From positions 1 to 64,000 of the forward strand of contig CAYWXL010000010.1 in NCBI GenBank assembly GCA_964461995.1: a stretch of DNA of 64,000 nt. Reading direction: 5' to 3'. The DNA comes from JALSRK01 sp964461995. GTDB taxonomy: Bacteria; Acidobacteriota; Terriglobia; Bryobacterales; Bryobacteraceae. The notes below the pieces were generated by a model that was given only the letters and a program-made list of their open reading frames with translations, made no database searches and had not been told where the DNA came from. Below, piece after piece: positions 42,371 to 50,248 of this stretch (positions are counted from its first letter, which is position 1; every line of letters starts with the position of its first letter). The position numbers were made by a program, and so were the translations under genes.

Positions 42371-42721
42371 TCACAGTTCGATGGCGTGCTCGAGGTTCTG
42401 GGAGAGGGAGCTCGACGGGTCGGCCCGGAGGCGGTCGAACTCTTCCTCGGAATAGATCAGCGTGTCGGTGGGGATCGCCGGCGTGTGGATCTGGTAGCGC
42501 GAGCGTTCCAGCAGGTCCTTGGGCGGGTTCCGGACGACGACGATGAGGTCGGCGTCGCTGTCAGCCGTGTAGTTGCCCCGCGCCAGGGATCCGAACAGCA
42601 GCACCCGCACGATTTCCGGGTGCGCCTTCCGCGCTTCGGCAGCCGCCCGGCGCAAAGCGCGGAGCACGGCGTCGTAGTCAAGAAATCTGACCGCGGCAGA
42701 AGGTGACGATGGTCTCGGCAT
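42371..42721 (-). CDS. Minimal nucleotidyltransferase-fold protein
   Basis: A 116-residue NTP_transf_2 protein with the diagnostic LLFGSLARGNYTADSDADLIVV (G-S-x-A-R-G and D-S-D-x-D). Such MNT-type proteins often pair with HEPN toxins as antitoxins that AMPylate the partner. Here the upstream same-strand neighbour is a NYN-domain ribonuclease-like protein six bp away rather than HEPN. The conserved active-site acids are present. It may be a toxin-antitoxin or RNA-metabolism gene; the function is not settled. Confidence 0.7.
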   Translation of the reverse strand: MPRPSSPSAAVRFLDYDAVLRALRRAAAEARKAHPEIVRVLLFGSLARGNYTADSDADLIVVVRNPPKDLLERSRYQIHTPAIPTDTLIYSEEEFDRLRADPSSSLSQNLEHAIEL

Positions 42722-42727
42722 AACGGA

Positions 42728-43396
42728 TCAGCAACCGTGCTGTGGCCTCGGGCAGGTGGAACGCAGCCCGTCGATGTGTTCGTGGAGATCCGACGAGACG
42801 GCTCTCCACATCGGATCGAGAATGAAATCGATCCCTTCGCGGCGAGCCAGCTTGGCTGCCGGGACAAAATCGGAGTCGCCTGCGAACAGGACGATCTGAT
42901 CCACCTGTCGCTTAAAGGCTAAGGAGGCGATGTCGAGGCCGATACGCATATCGACGCCCTTTTGCCGGGCACTGTAGTACACATCGCTTTCCGCCAAATC
43001 TTCCACGGTGATCTCACCTCTGAGCAGCCGTTTCAACGGCGTGGGACGGATCCGCCAGCCGCCGAAATCTCCGAGACGACCGAACCTGAGAGCAACTTTG
43101 CGCAACTTGCGGAGCTCGTCGTGAAGCTGAGACCGGAAGCAAAAAGTAGATGTCTTGGCGAAGTCGATCGCCTTGCCAGTAAGGGGGTGGTGTGCCTTCT
43201 TCGCTAAGGGATGACAGTCGTAATAGAAAATGCGATAGAGGTCGCGCTTGCGGCCATCCTTATCCTTGAGGTGGGCCAGAGCCCAAGTGAACAGGTTCTT
43301 GGCAACTCTCGCGGGTTGCTGTTCTGCAGGACTAGTGATTACTGCTGGGTAGCGCTTCAGGAAATAAGCGCCATCTATCAAGATCGCCGTCCCCAT
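42728..43396 (-). CDS. NYN (PIN-like) domain ribonuclease-family protein
   Basis: A 222-residue NYN/LabA-type protein. The N-terminal strand AILIDGAY supplies an active-site Asp, and the core KGVDMRIGLDIASLAFKRQVDQ with LFAGDSDFVPAAKLARREG supplies the other acidic residues of this PIN-like nuclease fold. Base composition is less GC-rich than neighbours. It lies 6 bp upstream of a minimal nucleotidyltransferase, and a good sigma-70-type promoter precedes it (43471-43499). This layout suggests a two-gene toxin-antitoxin or defence-type module, which is inference. No Shine-Dalgarno is obvious. Confidence 0.75.
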   Translation of the reverse strand: MGTAILIDGAYFLKRYPAVITSPAEQQPARVAKNLFTWALAHLKDKDGRKRDLYRIFYYDCHPLAKKAHHPLTGKAIDFAKTSTFCFRSQLHDELRKLRKVALRFGRLGDFGGWRIRPTPLKRLLRGEITVEDLAESDVYYSARQKGVDMRIGLDIASLAFKRQVDQIVLFAGDSDFVPAAKLARREGIDFILDPMWRAVSSDLHEHIDGLRSTCPRPQHGC

Positions 43397-43470
43397 AAAG
43401 CAAAAGGCCTCCGGGCTCGGCCGTCCCCGATCATGGGTAGGCGTACTGCCGGAAGCCGGATTACATCTTC

Positions 43471-43499
43471 AGGATAAGGCACGACCTCACGCATGTCAA
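43471..43499 (-). promoter_or_regulatory. Sigma-70-type promoter, NYN/nucleotidyltransferase operon
   Basis: On the minus strand TTGACA (43499-43494) and TATCCT (43476-43471) are separated by exactly 17 bp. This is the best housekeeping-type promoter in the window. It drives the NYN gene with a leader of about 70 nt. Confidence 0.65.
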
Positions 43500-43601
43500 G
43501 ACTTTGGTTGCCACCAGCAGTATAGTGCTCTTGGGAATCCCGGAATCTCCACCTTTTCACCTGTTCCCCTGCACCGGCAATCAGCTCGACCGACGCTCCG
43601 T

Positions 43602-44339
43602 TCAGCCCGCAAAGTCTACGATCAGCGGCTTGTCCACCTTGCGGTTCAGCAGGGCCAAGGCGGCGCGGATGATCCGCTTCTGCAGCTCGGGATTGTGCGG
43701 CTCACCCAGGGGATATCCCAGCGGGAAGTCCGCGAAGACTACGCGCGGCGGCCTCACCTTCCGGGTTACTTCAAGCAGCAGGGAAACCGAAACAGTGGGG
43801 ATGCCCGCCTTCTCAATGACACTCTGGATCAGTCCCACGGACTGATGGCAGAGCGGTCAAACCGGCGTCAGCAGCACCGCATCCACGCCATCTTGCCGCA
43901 GCTTGTCCGCCACTTCCGGCGCCGTCTGTTTGACCAAACGGCCGGGGGCCGGGATCGAGCCCTGGAAGCTGAAGTGGCGGCCGGCGACGCCGCCGATCTC
44001 GCCGTTGGCGGCCATCTCCCGCAGCCGGTCGACCGGCAACGCCAGGTTGTAGTCGGCCTGGATGCCGTCCGGGTCGAAGGCGTCGCTGCGGTGAGAGATA
44101 CCGAGCGTCTTCAGGTCGGCGCCGCTGGGGATCTCCCGGTAGGTGTAGTCACCTCCGCGCAGCTTCTCGTCGAACGGCGGCTGGTGCGGCAGGTAGAACG
44201 ACGCCGTGGTGACGCAGGCGATCGTGGCTTCCTCCAAAGGCTTGGTGAGCACCGCGCCCGGCCGCCAGTCAAAGCTGCGGTAGAAGTAGCCCTTCATGTA
44301 GAGGCGGTAGGAGAGTTTCAGATCTGAAAGCTTCGCCAT
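43602..44339 (-). CDS. GrdB-like (glycine/sarcosine/betaine reductase selenoprotein B family) selenoprotein with in-frame UGA
   Basis: Two adjacent same-frame ORFs are separated only by TGA at 43857-43859. Read through, they give one 245-residue protein of the GRDB (PF07355) family with selenocysteine at residue 161 in the redox motif U-P-L-C (U161, C164). Flanking sequence matches the family: LALPVDRLREMA, GRHFSFQGSIP, VDAVLLTPV, then CHQSVGLIQ and RVVFADFPLGYPLGEP. Twelve nt after the UGA lies a perfect 8-bp hairpin with loop GUG (43828-43846), the expected SECIS. The start is ATG 44339. A standard gene caller would annotate two fragments or a pseudogene. The size is shorter than classical GrdB, so the substrate may differ. 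SelA, SelB and tRNA-Sec are not in the window. Confidence 0.82.
43828..43846 (-). promoter_or_regulatory. Bacterial SECIS element
   Basis: On the minus strand ATCAGTCC-GTG-GGACTGAT forms an 8-bp perfect stem with a 3-nt loop starting with G, located 12 nt after the UGA (20 nt from UGA to the loop). This fits the 16-37-nt spacing and loop-G rule for bacterial SECIS elements recognised by SelB. Confidence 0.8.
43857..43859 (-). other. Selenocysteine-specifying UGA codon
   Basis: In-frame TGA at codon 161 of the GrdB-like gene, followed by CCG CTC TGC (P-L-C). It is the only stop in 246 codons, placed exactly at the family's redox residue. Confidence 0.8.
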
Positions 44340-44445
44340 TGCCGAATGGTTTCCCGTACGAGAGATGCGATTTCCGATCCCCTGGTGACGCTCAGCTCGC
44401 ACTAGCAGGCGCGCGTCCGCTCCGGGCTGGGCGATCGATTACCTG

Positions 44446-44451
44446 TATACT
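44446..44451 (+). promoter_or_regulatory. TATACT -10 element upstream of ccmE
   Basis: TATACT is 30 nt before the ccmE ATG, followed by an A/T-rich stretch. It is the likely start of the ccm operon; no consensus -35 is seen. Confidence 0.45.
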
Positions 44452-44481
44452 AAAAATTAAGGACCAGGCGCAGAGGGCGAC

Positions 44482-44907
44482 ATGAACACGTACACCAAAT
44501 TTACGCTGATCATCGTGGCCATCATCGGCACGCTGGTGTGGCTCGCCGCTGGCGGCATAAACGAAACCAAAACCTATTACAAGACCGTCGCAGAACTGCA
44601 ACAGATGGGCGACAAAGCCATGGGCAAACGCATCCGCGTGGCCGGGGATGTGGCCGAAGGTTCCATTGTCCGCGAAGGCCGCCAGGTGCGATTCGTCCTT
44701 ACCCAGGATGATCTCAAGCTCCCGGTGATCTACGACGGAGTCGACCCGCTGCCGGATACGTTCCGTGACGGCGCCCAGGCGTTGGCGGACGGCAGAATGG
44801 GGCCGGACGGCGTTTTCCGCGCTAGCAAGATCCAAGCCAAGTGCGCATCCAAGTACGAGGCGAAACCCGGTACGGCCGTCTCGGAAGGTGCGCGGTCGTC
44901 GCTGTAG
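44482..44907 (+). CDS. ccmE: Cytochrome c maturation protein CcmE, CxxxY variant
   Basis: CcmE is the periplasmic haem chaperone of System I. The 141-residue protein has an N-terminal membrane anchor (about residues 7-23) and the OB-fold core (TVAELQQMGDKAMGKRIRVAGDV, VRFVLTQDDLKLPVIYDGVDPLPDTF as landmark starts and ends). The haem-binding histidine of classical CcmE is replaced: the motif reads K-C121-A-S-K-Y125, i.e. CxxxY. This variant is known from archaea and some bacteria. It is the first gene of the ccm operon, 24 bp before ccmF. Confidence 0.88.
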   Translation: MNTYTKFTLIIVAIIGTLVWLAAGGINETKTYYKTVAELQQMGDKAMGKRIRVAGDVAEGSIVREGRQVRFVLTQDDLKLPVIYDGVDPLPDTFRDGAQALADGRMGPDGVFRASKIQAKCASKYEAKPGTAVSEGARSSL

Positions 44908-44931
44908 CCAGGTGTCCAGGCGGGTCTATCT

Positions 44932-46947
44932 ATGGAGAATCTGGGTTCCCTGGCAATCATTCTCGCGTTCTGCTTGTCGGTATACGCGGTTGTCGCCTCG
45001 GTCACCGGCAAGCTGAGGCGCAATCCGTTTCTGGTCGTCAGCGCTGAGCGCGCCGTTTACGCCATCTGGTTCCTCCTCACCTTTGCATCTGCTCTTCTCA
45101 TCTACGCCCTGTTGACAAGCGACTTCCGCCTCGCTTACGTCGCCAGCCACAGTAACCGCGCTATGCCGTTGCTCTACAAGTTCGCGGCGTGGTGGGGCGG
45201 GCAGGAGGGCTCGCTGCTGCTGTGGGCGTGGATCCTTTCCAGCTATTCGGCGATCGTCGTGTACACGAACCGGCGGCGCTTCCGCAACATGATGCCGTTC
45301 GTCACGGCGATCCTCATGGTGACCCAGAGTTTCTTCCTGATCCTCATCGGGTTCCTGTTGAGTCCCTTCGATGTCCTGGCGGTGGGAAAGGAGGTCGTCG
45401 GGGTCCCTGACGGTAACGGCCTGAATCCCCTTCTGCAGCATTGGGCGATGGCCATTCATCCCCCGACCCTGTACCTGGGCTATGTCGGTTTCGCCGTCCC
45501 TTACGCATTCGCTATGGCGAGTTTGATCACCCGTCAGCCCGGCGACGCTTGGATCCAGACCACCCGCCGCTGGACGCTAATCACCTGGGGATTCCAGAGT
45601 GCCGGCATCCTGCTTGGCGCCGGTTGGGCGTATGCCGTGCTGGGTTGGGGGGGCTACTGGGGTTGGGACCCCGTCGAGAACGCTTCACTGCTGCCTTGGA
45701 TCACCGCCACTGCTTTCCTGCACTCGGTGATGATGCAGGAAAAGAAGGGCATGATGAAGGTCTGGAACATGGTCCTTGTCTCGGCCACGTTCATTCTGTG
45801 CATCTTCGGAACCTTTCTGACTCGCTCCGGCGTTGTCAGTTCGGTGCATGCTTTCGCCCAATCGCCTCTCGGCGGGTGGTTCGTCGGTTTCCTGGCGTTG
45901 CTGATCGGCGGCACCGCCTACCTGATCCTCGACCGGCTCGACTACCTCAGGAGTGAAGCCCGGCTGGAAAGCGTCGTTTCCCGGGAGTCGGCTTTTCTGT
46001 TCAATAACCTGATCCTGCTGGCGAGTTGCTTCGCGGTGCTGTGGGGCACGCTGTTTCCGGTGATCTCGGAAGCCTTTACCGGCGAGAAGATCAGCGTCGA
46101 TGCCCCCTTCTTCAACCGCGTGAATGTTCCGATCGGGCTGTTCCTGCTTTTCCTGACGGGCGTCGGGCCGTTGATCGCCTGGCGGCGAAGCTCTCTCGAG
46201 AGTTTGAAGCGCGCGTTCTTGTGGCCGTCTTTGGGAGGCCTTGTGACGGCTGTCATCCTGGTCGCGGCGGGGGTGCGGCACTTCTACGCCGTAATGTCGC
46301 TTGCCCTCTGTGTCTTCGTCGCGTGGACGATTTTCCAGGAATTTTACAAAGGATCGCGCGCCATACGGTCGCGCACCGGCAAGAACTGGCTGGCGGCGGC
46401 CGTCGAGCTTACCCATCGCAACACCCGCCGGTATGGCGGCTACATCGTCCATATGGGCGTCGTTCTGATGTTCATCGGCTTCACGGGTGCTGCGTTCAAT
46501 AGACACAAGACGGTCGAGGTGAACGTCGGCGATCATTTCGAGATCGGGCGTTATGAGTTGCGCGTAACCGATATCAACTCTGGCGAAAACGCCAATTACG
46601 CCTGGTCGAGCGCCGAAGTGGAAGTCTTGCAAGACGGCAGGGTGATTGACCGGATGTATCCGGAGAAGCGTTTTTACAAGTCGAGCCGCCAAGGCACATC
46701 CGAGGTCGCCATCCGGCGGCGGCTCCATGAGGATCTGTACTTGAACTTTGCCGGTCTTTCTGAGGACGGTGAGAACAAAGCGGTGATCCAGGCTTACGTC
46801 TTTCCCCTGGTCACGTGGATCTGGGTCGGCTTCTGGGTGCTCATGGTCGGGACGCTCATTTGCCTGATTCCCAGCAAGACCCGCCTGCAGTTCGCCCGGA
46901 CCGAGATCGTGGGAGTGGTGAAAGAACATGCGCCGGTTCGGCAATAG
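44932..46947 (+). CDS. ccmF: Cytochrome c haem lyase CcmF
   Basis: CcmF (671 residues) is the membrane haem lyase that attaches haem to apocytochrome c. It has about 14-15 predicted membrane segments. The tryptophan-rich WWD-type motif is WGGYWGWDPVENASLLPW near residues 240-257, and the flanking histidines include HPPTLYLGYVG and the HxxHAF-type VSSVHAFAQSP and RRYGGYIVHMG. The periplasmic C-terminal domain (about 520-630) is present. The stop overlaps ccmH by 20 bp, so the two are coupled. The conserved membrane histidines fit haem handling. Confidence 0.93.
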   Translation: MENLGSLAIILAFCLSVYAVVASVTGKLRRNPFLVVSAERAVYAIWFLLTFASALLIYALLTSDFRLAYVASHSNRAMPLLYKFAAWWGGQEGSLLLWAWILSSYSAIVVYTNRRRFRNMMPFVTAILMVTQSFFLILIGFLLSPFDVLAVGKEVVGVPDGNGLNPLLQHWAMAIHPPTLYLGYVGFAVPYAFAMASLITRQPGDAWIQTTRRWTLITWGFQSAGILLGAGWAYAVLGWGGYWGWDPVENASLLPWITATAFLHSVMMQEKKGMMKVWNMVLVSATFILCIFGTFLTRSGVVSSVHAFAQSPLGGWFVGFLALLIGGTAYLILDRLDYLRSEARLESVVSRESAFLFNNLILLASCFAVLWGTLFPVISEAFTGEKISVDAPFFNRVNVPIGLFLLFLTGVGPLIAWRRSSLESLKRAFLWPSLGGLVTAVILVAAGVRHFYAVMSLALCVFVAWTIFQEFYKGSRAIRSRTGKNWLAAAVELTHRNTRRYGGYIVHMGVVLMFIGFTGAAFNRHKTVEVNVGDHFEIGRYELRVTDINSGENANYAWSSAEVEVLQDGRVIDRMYPEKRFYKSSRQGTSEVAIRRRLHEDLYLNFAGLSEDGENKAVIQAYVFPLVTWIWVGFWVLMVGTLICLIPSKTRLQFARTEIVGVVKEHAPVRQ

Positions 46948-47401
46948 CTTAGGGCTCCTGCTGGTTGCGGTTCTTGCGCTCGCGCAGAGTTCTTCGGAAT
47001 TGATGACCCCTGACGTCCTGCGCGTTGGGTCACACCTTGCCTGTCTGTGCGGTGCTTGCAACAACACGGTGGCGAACTGTCCCATGTTGGAATGCCACTA
47101 CGCCCGGCCTGCGAAGGAAAGAATCTACCGGATGATCGCCGAGGGGCGTACCGACGAAGAAATCATTCAATCCTTCGTGGACGAGCACGGCCTGCAGGCG
47201 CTCGCCGTGCCTCCTAAGGAAGGATTCAACTTGTTAGGCTGGGTAATGCCTTTCGTGGCCATCGCTTTCGGCCTGCTGCTGATTTGGTGGTTCGTACGGC
47301 GCTATCTGGGCGTGCGAGTCGCCGCTCCTGGCGCCGATGACGAAGTGCTCGAGCGATATCGGGACCGCATAGAAAGAGATCTGTCGAAACTCGATTCATG
47401 A
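46928..47401 (+). CDS. ccmH: Cytochrome c maturation protein CcmH, cysteine-rich variant
   Basis: A 157-residue CcmH/CcmL-type protein with a signal peptide (about residues 1-20), one C-terminal membrane helix (about 102-125) and a cytoplasmic tail. The usual LRCxxCQ thioredox motif is replaced by LACLCGACNNTVANCPMLEC: cysteines at 39, 41, 44, 51 and 56. It still carries the family core (ERIYRMIAEGRTDEEIIQSFVDEHG). It probably reduces apocytochrome CxxCH thiols, possibly with an altered mechanism. It overlaps ccmF by 20 bp and the downstream gene by 4 bp. Confidence 0.88.
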   Translation: MRRFGNSLGLLLVAVLALAQSSSELMTPDVLRVGSHLACLCGACNNTVANCPMLECHYARPAKERIYRMIAEGRTDEEIIQSFVDEHGLQALAVPPKEGFNLLGWVMPFVAIAFGLLLIWWFVRRYLGVRVAAPGADDEVLERYRDRIERDLSKLDS

Positions 47402-47814
47402 TCACATTCATTGCCGCCCTGCTCACGGTCGGAGCAGTCATTTATACCCTGCTGATTCGTCCGAAGGACTTGCCCGAAGAGGCTCCTGCTTCCCCGTTGG
47501 AACCTCTCGAGAGCCGCCGGGCTCAGATCTACGAAAGCCTGCGGGATCTCCAGTTCGAATACCGCACCGGGAAGCTTTCGGAAGCCGATTACCAGACAAC
47601 GAAGCTCGAATTGCAGAAGGAACTCGCTCGAGTGCTCGCCCGAATCGACGAGCTGGGCGGTTCCGCGCCTGCCCGAGCCAAAGCCCGACGCTCCGAGAGG
47701 CCTTCCGCCGCACCCGGGGTCTGCTGTCCTCATTGCGGTGCAGAGTTCGAGCGGCCGATGAAGTTTTGCGGTGAGTGCGGAAAACCTTTGGCGGCGGGAG
47801 AGAAAAAACCATGA
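47398..47814 (+). CDS. CcmI-like membrane protein with C-terminal zinc ribbon
   Basis: A 138-residue protein: one N-terminal membrane helix (about residues 3-20), a helical region (RRAQIYESLRDLQFEYRTGKL, SEADYQTTKLELQKELARVL; about 39-80) resembling the cytoplasmic segment of CcmI/CycH, and a double CxxC zinc ribbon at the end (C110-x2-C113 and C124-x2-C127). This fusion is unusual. It is co-translated with ccmH (ATGA) and with the next gene (ATGA). In the operon it may take CcmI's place in presenting apocytochrome. Confidence 0.75.
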   Translation: MITFIAALLTVGAVIYTLLIRPKDLPEEAPASPLEPLESRRAQIYESLRDLQFEYRTGKLSEADYQTTKLELQKELARVLARIDELGGSAPARAKARRSERPSAAPGVCCPHCGAEFERPMKFCGECGKPLAAGEKKP

Positions 47815-48869
47815 CTGCACGCACGCTGCTATCGCCGGGTGTACTTGTGCTCTTGGCCGCCGCCCTGGCCTGGCCTGCGGCCGCCGTCGTCACCGGAACC
47901 GTCGTGAACAAGACCACCGAGAAGCCTGTCTCCGGTGTCCTGGTCACGCTCTATACCATCGGCGAACAGGGTATGCAGCCCGTGAAGTCCGTGAAGTCAG
48001 ACGCCCAAGGGCGATTCGAAATCGATCAGTCGGTGTCCCAGCCGGCCTTGTTGCAGGCGATCTATGCGGGCGTAGTCTACAGCAAGATGTTGGCCCCCGG
48101 TAGCCCGACGACCGGCGTCGAGGTCGATGTCTACGAGACGACTTCGAAACCCGACCAGATCAAGGTTGTCCAGCACATGGTTCTGCTCGAGCCTATCGGC
48201 GGGATCCTTCACGTGAGCGAGAGTGTCTTGGTTCGGAACTCAGGAGACCGGGCGTTCTATGACGCCAAGGCTGGGTCGTTTCAGGTGTGGGTGCCGGCGG
48301 AGACCCGCGGCGAGCCCCGATTGATGGTGACTGCCCCGCAAGGAATGCCCGTGTCGCGCGACCTGGTGAAGACCCGTCAGGAGGGCATTTGGAAAGTCGA
48401 TTTCCCCTTGAAACCGGGCGAGACGCGATTCGATATTACCTACGTTCTCCCGGAAGCCGAGCCATTGGTTTTCTCTGGCAAAGCGCTGCACGACGGAGCG
48501 GCGGTGAGACTCGTCACGCCCGATGGGGTGACTCTATCCGGTGAAGGGATCCGCGCCATCGGCGAGGAGCCGCAGACCCATGCCAAGGTTTACGAGGCCG
48601 CGGCCCGCGAATACACGGTTACGATCACCGGTACCGGATCGTTGCGAGTGCCGCAGGAGCAGCCTTCCGGAGGCGGAACCGGCATTCAGCAAATCCGGCC
48701 GCGCATCTACGACCGGGTCTTCTGGATTACCGGCCTTGCGCTACTGATCTTGACCGCCGGTTTTCTTCTGCTGTACCGGAAGCCCGCGCCGGCTGCCCCG
48801 GCCGATACCACGGCGAAGTCCAGCGCGGCCGCGGCAGACGGCGCCCGGGAGGTTCAACGCCGGGGATGA
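47811..48869 (+). CDS. Exported carboxypeptidase-regulatory-like domain protein in the ccm operon
   Basis: A 352-residue protein with a signal peptide (about residues 1-26), an N-terminal carboxypeptidase regulatory-like beta-sandwich (VTGTVVNKTTEKPVSGVLVTLYT), a beta-rich middle part and a C-terminal membrane helix (about 305-325, VFWITGLALLILTAGFLLLY) with an Ala-rich tail. It is tied to its neighbours by ATGA overlaps at both ends, between the ccmI-like gene and ccmA, so it should act in c-type cytochrome maturation or membrane assembly. I know of no defined function for it. The ATG is 47811; an earlier start at 47775 would overlap the previous gene. Confidence 0.7.
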   Translation: MTARTLLSPGVLVLLAAALAWPAAAVVTGTVVNKTTEKPVSGVLVTLYTIGEQGMQPVKSVKSDAQGRFEIDQSVSQPALLQAIYAGVVYSKMLAPGSPTTGVEVDVYETTSKPDQIKVVQHMVLLEPIGGILHVSESVLVRNSGDRAFYDAKAGSFQVWVPAETRGEPRLMVTAPQGMPVSRDLVKTRQEGIWKVDFPLKPGETRFDITYVLPEAEPLVFSGKALHDGAAVRLVTPDGVTLSGEGIRAIGEEPQTHAKVYEAAAREYTVTITGTGSLRVPQEQPSGGGTGIQQIRPRIYDRVFWITGLALLILTAGFLLLYRKPAPAAPADTTAKSSAAAADGAREVQRRG

Positions 48870-49564
48870 AGACGGTCGCCGTCGAGAACCTTTGGAAGTA
48901 TTACGGCGACTATCCCGCCTTGCGCGAAATCACCTTTTCTGCACAGCAGGGAACGTGTCTCGCTGTGCTCGGCCGTAACGGAGCGGGCAAGACGACTTTG
49001 CTTCGGATTCTCTGCGGCCTTTCCCGGGCCGCCCGCGGCGAGGTGCTGATCCTTGGCCGCAGCGCCAGACACCCGGAGACCCGCGCGCGCGTCGGTATCC
49101 TCGGCCACGGCATTGGGATCTATGACGAGCTTTCCGCCATCGAGAACCTCCGCCTCTTCGCGCGGCTCTTCGGGGTTTCGAACGCGGAAAAGGCCGCCGC
49201 CCATTGGCTCGAGCGGACCGGCCTCGCCCATGTCCGGGAAGGTCTCGTACGGGAGTTCTCCCGCGGTATGCGACAGCGCCTCGCTGTCGCCCGAGCGTTT
49301 CTCCACGATCCAGAGGTCCTGTTGCTCGACGAGCCGTTTACGGCTCTGGATGACCGGGCTATCGCCATGCTCCAGGGGCTGTTGCGGGAAGCGCTGGACC
49401 GGGGCCGCACGATCCTCATGTCAACCCACCAGTTGCGCGAAGCGCTGGAACTGGCCACTCATGTGGCTCTGATCAACCGCGGCCGGCTCGTCTACACCGG
49501 AGAACGCACCGGCGAAATGCTAGCCGACCCCGGCTGGCTCTACCGGCATTATGGAGAGGCGTAA
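48866..49564 (+). CDS. ccmA: Haem ABC exporter ATP-binding subunit CcmA
   Basis: CcmA (232 residues) is the ATPase of the CcmABCD complex that releases holo-CcmE. The Walker A is LGRNGAGKTTL (about residues 35-45), signature EFSRGMRQRLAVARA, and Walker B LLLDEPFTALD. The start ATG 48866 overlaps the preceding gene by 4 bp and the gene ends 2 bp before ccmB. Confidence 0.93.
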   Translation: MKTVAVENLWKYYGDYPALREITFSAQQGTCLAVLGRNGAGKTTLLRILCGLSRAARGEVLILGRSARHPETRARVGILGHGIGIYDELSAIENLRLFARLFGVSNAEKAAAHWLERTGLAHVREGLVREFSRGMRQRLAVARAFLHDPEVLLLDEPFTALDDRAIAMLQGLLREALDRGRTILMSTHQLREALELATHVALINRGRLVYTGERTGEMLADPGWLYRHYGEA

Positions 49565-49566
49565 GC

Positions 49567-50247
49567 GTGCGATTCTTTCAGCAGTGCTGGACCATCGCCC
49601 TGAAGGACCTCAAGGCGGAGTTCCGCACGAAAGAGGCCATCAATGCGTCCCTCTCCTTCGCGTTGGTGATTCTGCTCCTCTTCAGCTTCGCCTTCGATCC
49701 CACGGCCGAACAGACACGTGAGATATCCGGCGGGCTCCTGTGGCTGGTCTTCGCCTTCGCCGGCGCGCTCATCCTTAACCGCAGCTTCTCGCGAGAGCAA
49801 GCCAACGACTGTCTGGACATCCTCGTGGCCTCGCCGGTTTCCGGCTCCGCGCTTTTCATCGGTAAGGCGCTGGCCAACGCGGTCCTGATTCTCGCCGTGG
49901 AGGCCGTCTGCCTGCCGGTGTTCGGCATCTTCTACAACATCACTTGGACGAAGCACCCCTGGTGGCTGCTGCTGGTGCTCGTTCTCGCCACTTGGGGGCT
50001 GACCGTGATCGGGACGATGTTCAGCGCCCTTACCGTCAATCTGCGGCTCCGGGAGCTGATGCTTCCTGTGCTCGTCTATCCGATGATGATCCCCAGCTTG
50101 ATGGCCGCCATGCAGTTGACTACAGTCTTGATCGCTGGCGATCCCGTGACCGCAGAAAACATGGTTTGGCTCCGGCTGTTGATCGGGTTTGATATCATTT
50201 TCACCGCCCTCGGCATTGGGTTGGTGGAGACGGTGCTGGTGAATTGA
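49567..50247 (+). CDS. ccmB: Haem exporter permease CcmB
   Basis: A 226-residue inner-membrane protein with six predicted helices, matching CcmB. Landmarks are ALKDLKAEFRTKEAINA near the start, FAFAGALILNRSFSREQ and VASPVSGSALFIGKALAN. The GTG start at 49567 has GGAGAGG upstream. It lies between ccmA and ccmC with 1-2 bp spacing, the standard ABC-type arrangement. Confidence 0.92.
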   Translation: MRFFQQCWTIALKDLKAEFRTKEAINASLSFALVILLLFSFAFDPTAEQTREISGGLLWLVFAFAGALILNRSFSREQANDCLDILVASPVSGSALFIGKALANAVLILAVEAVCLPVFGIFYNITWTKHPWWLLLVLVLATWGLTVIGTMFSALTVNLRLRELMLPVLVYPMMIPSLMAAMQLTTVLIAGDPVTAENMVWLRLLIGFDIIFTALGIGLVETVLVN

Positions 50248-50248
50248 C

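Noticed and set aside
43378..43560. 60-residue minus-strand ORF upstream of the NYN gene
   Set aside because: It covers the promoter and leader region, overlaps the NYN start and has no recognisable domain.
43602..44339. Interpretation as a pseudogene or two separate short genes
   Set aside because: The single TGA sits at the redox residue and is followed by a well-placed SECIS hairpin, so selenocysteine is the better reading.
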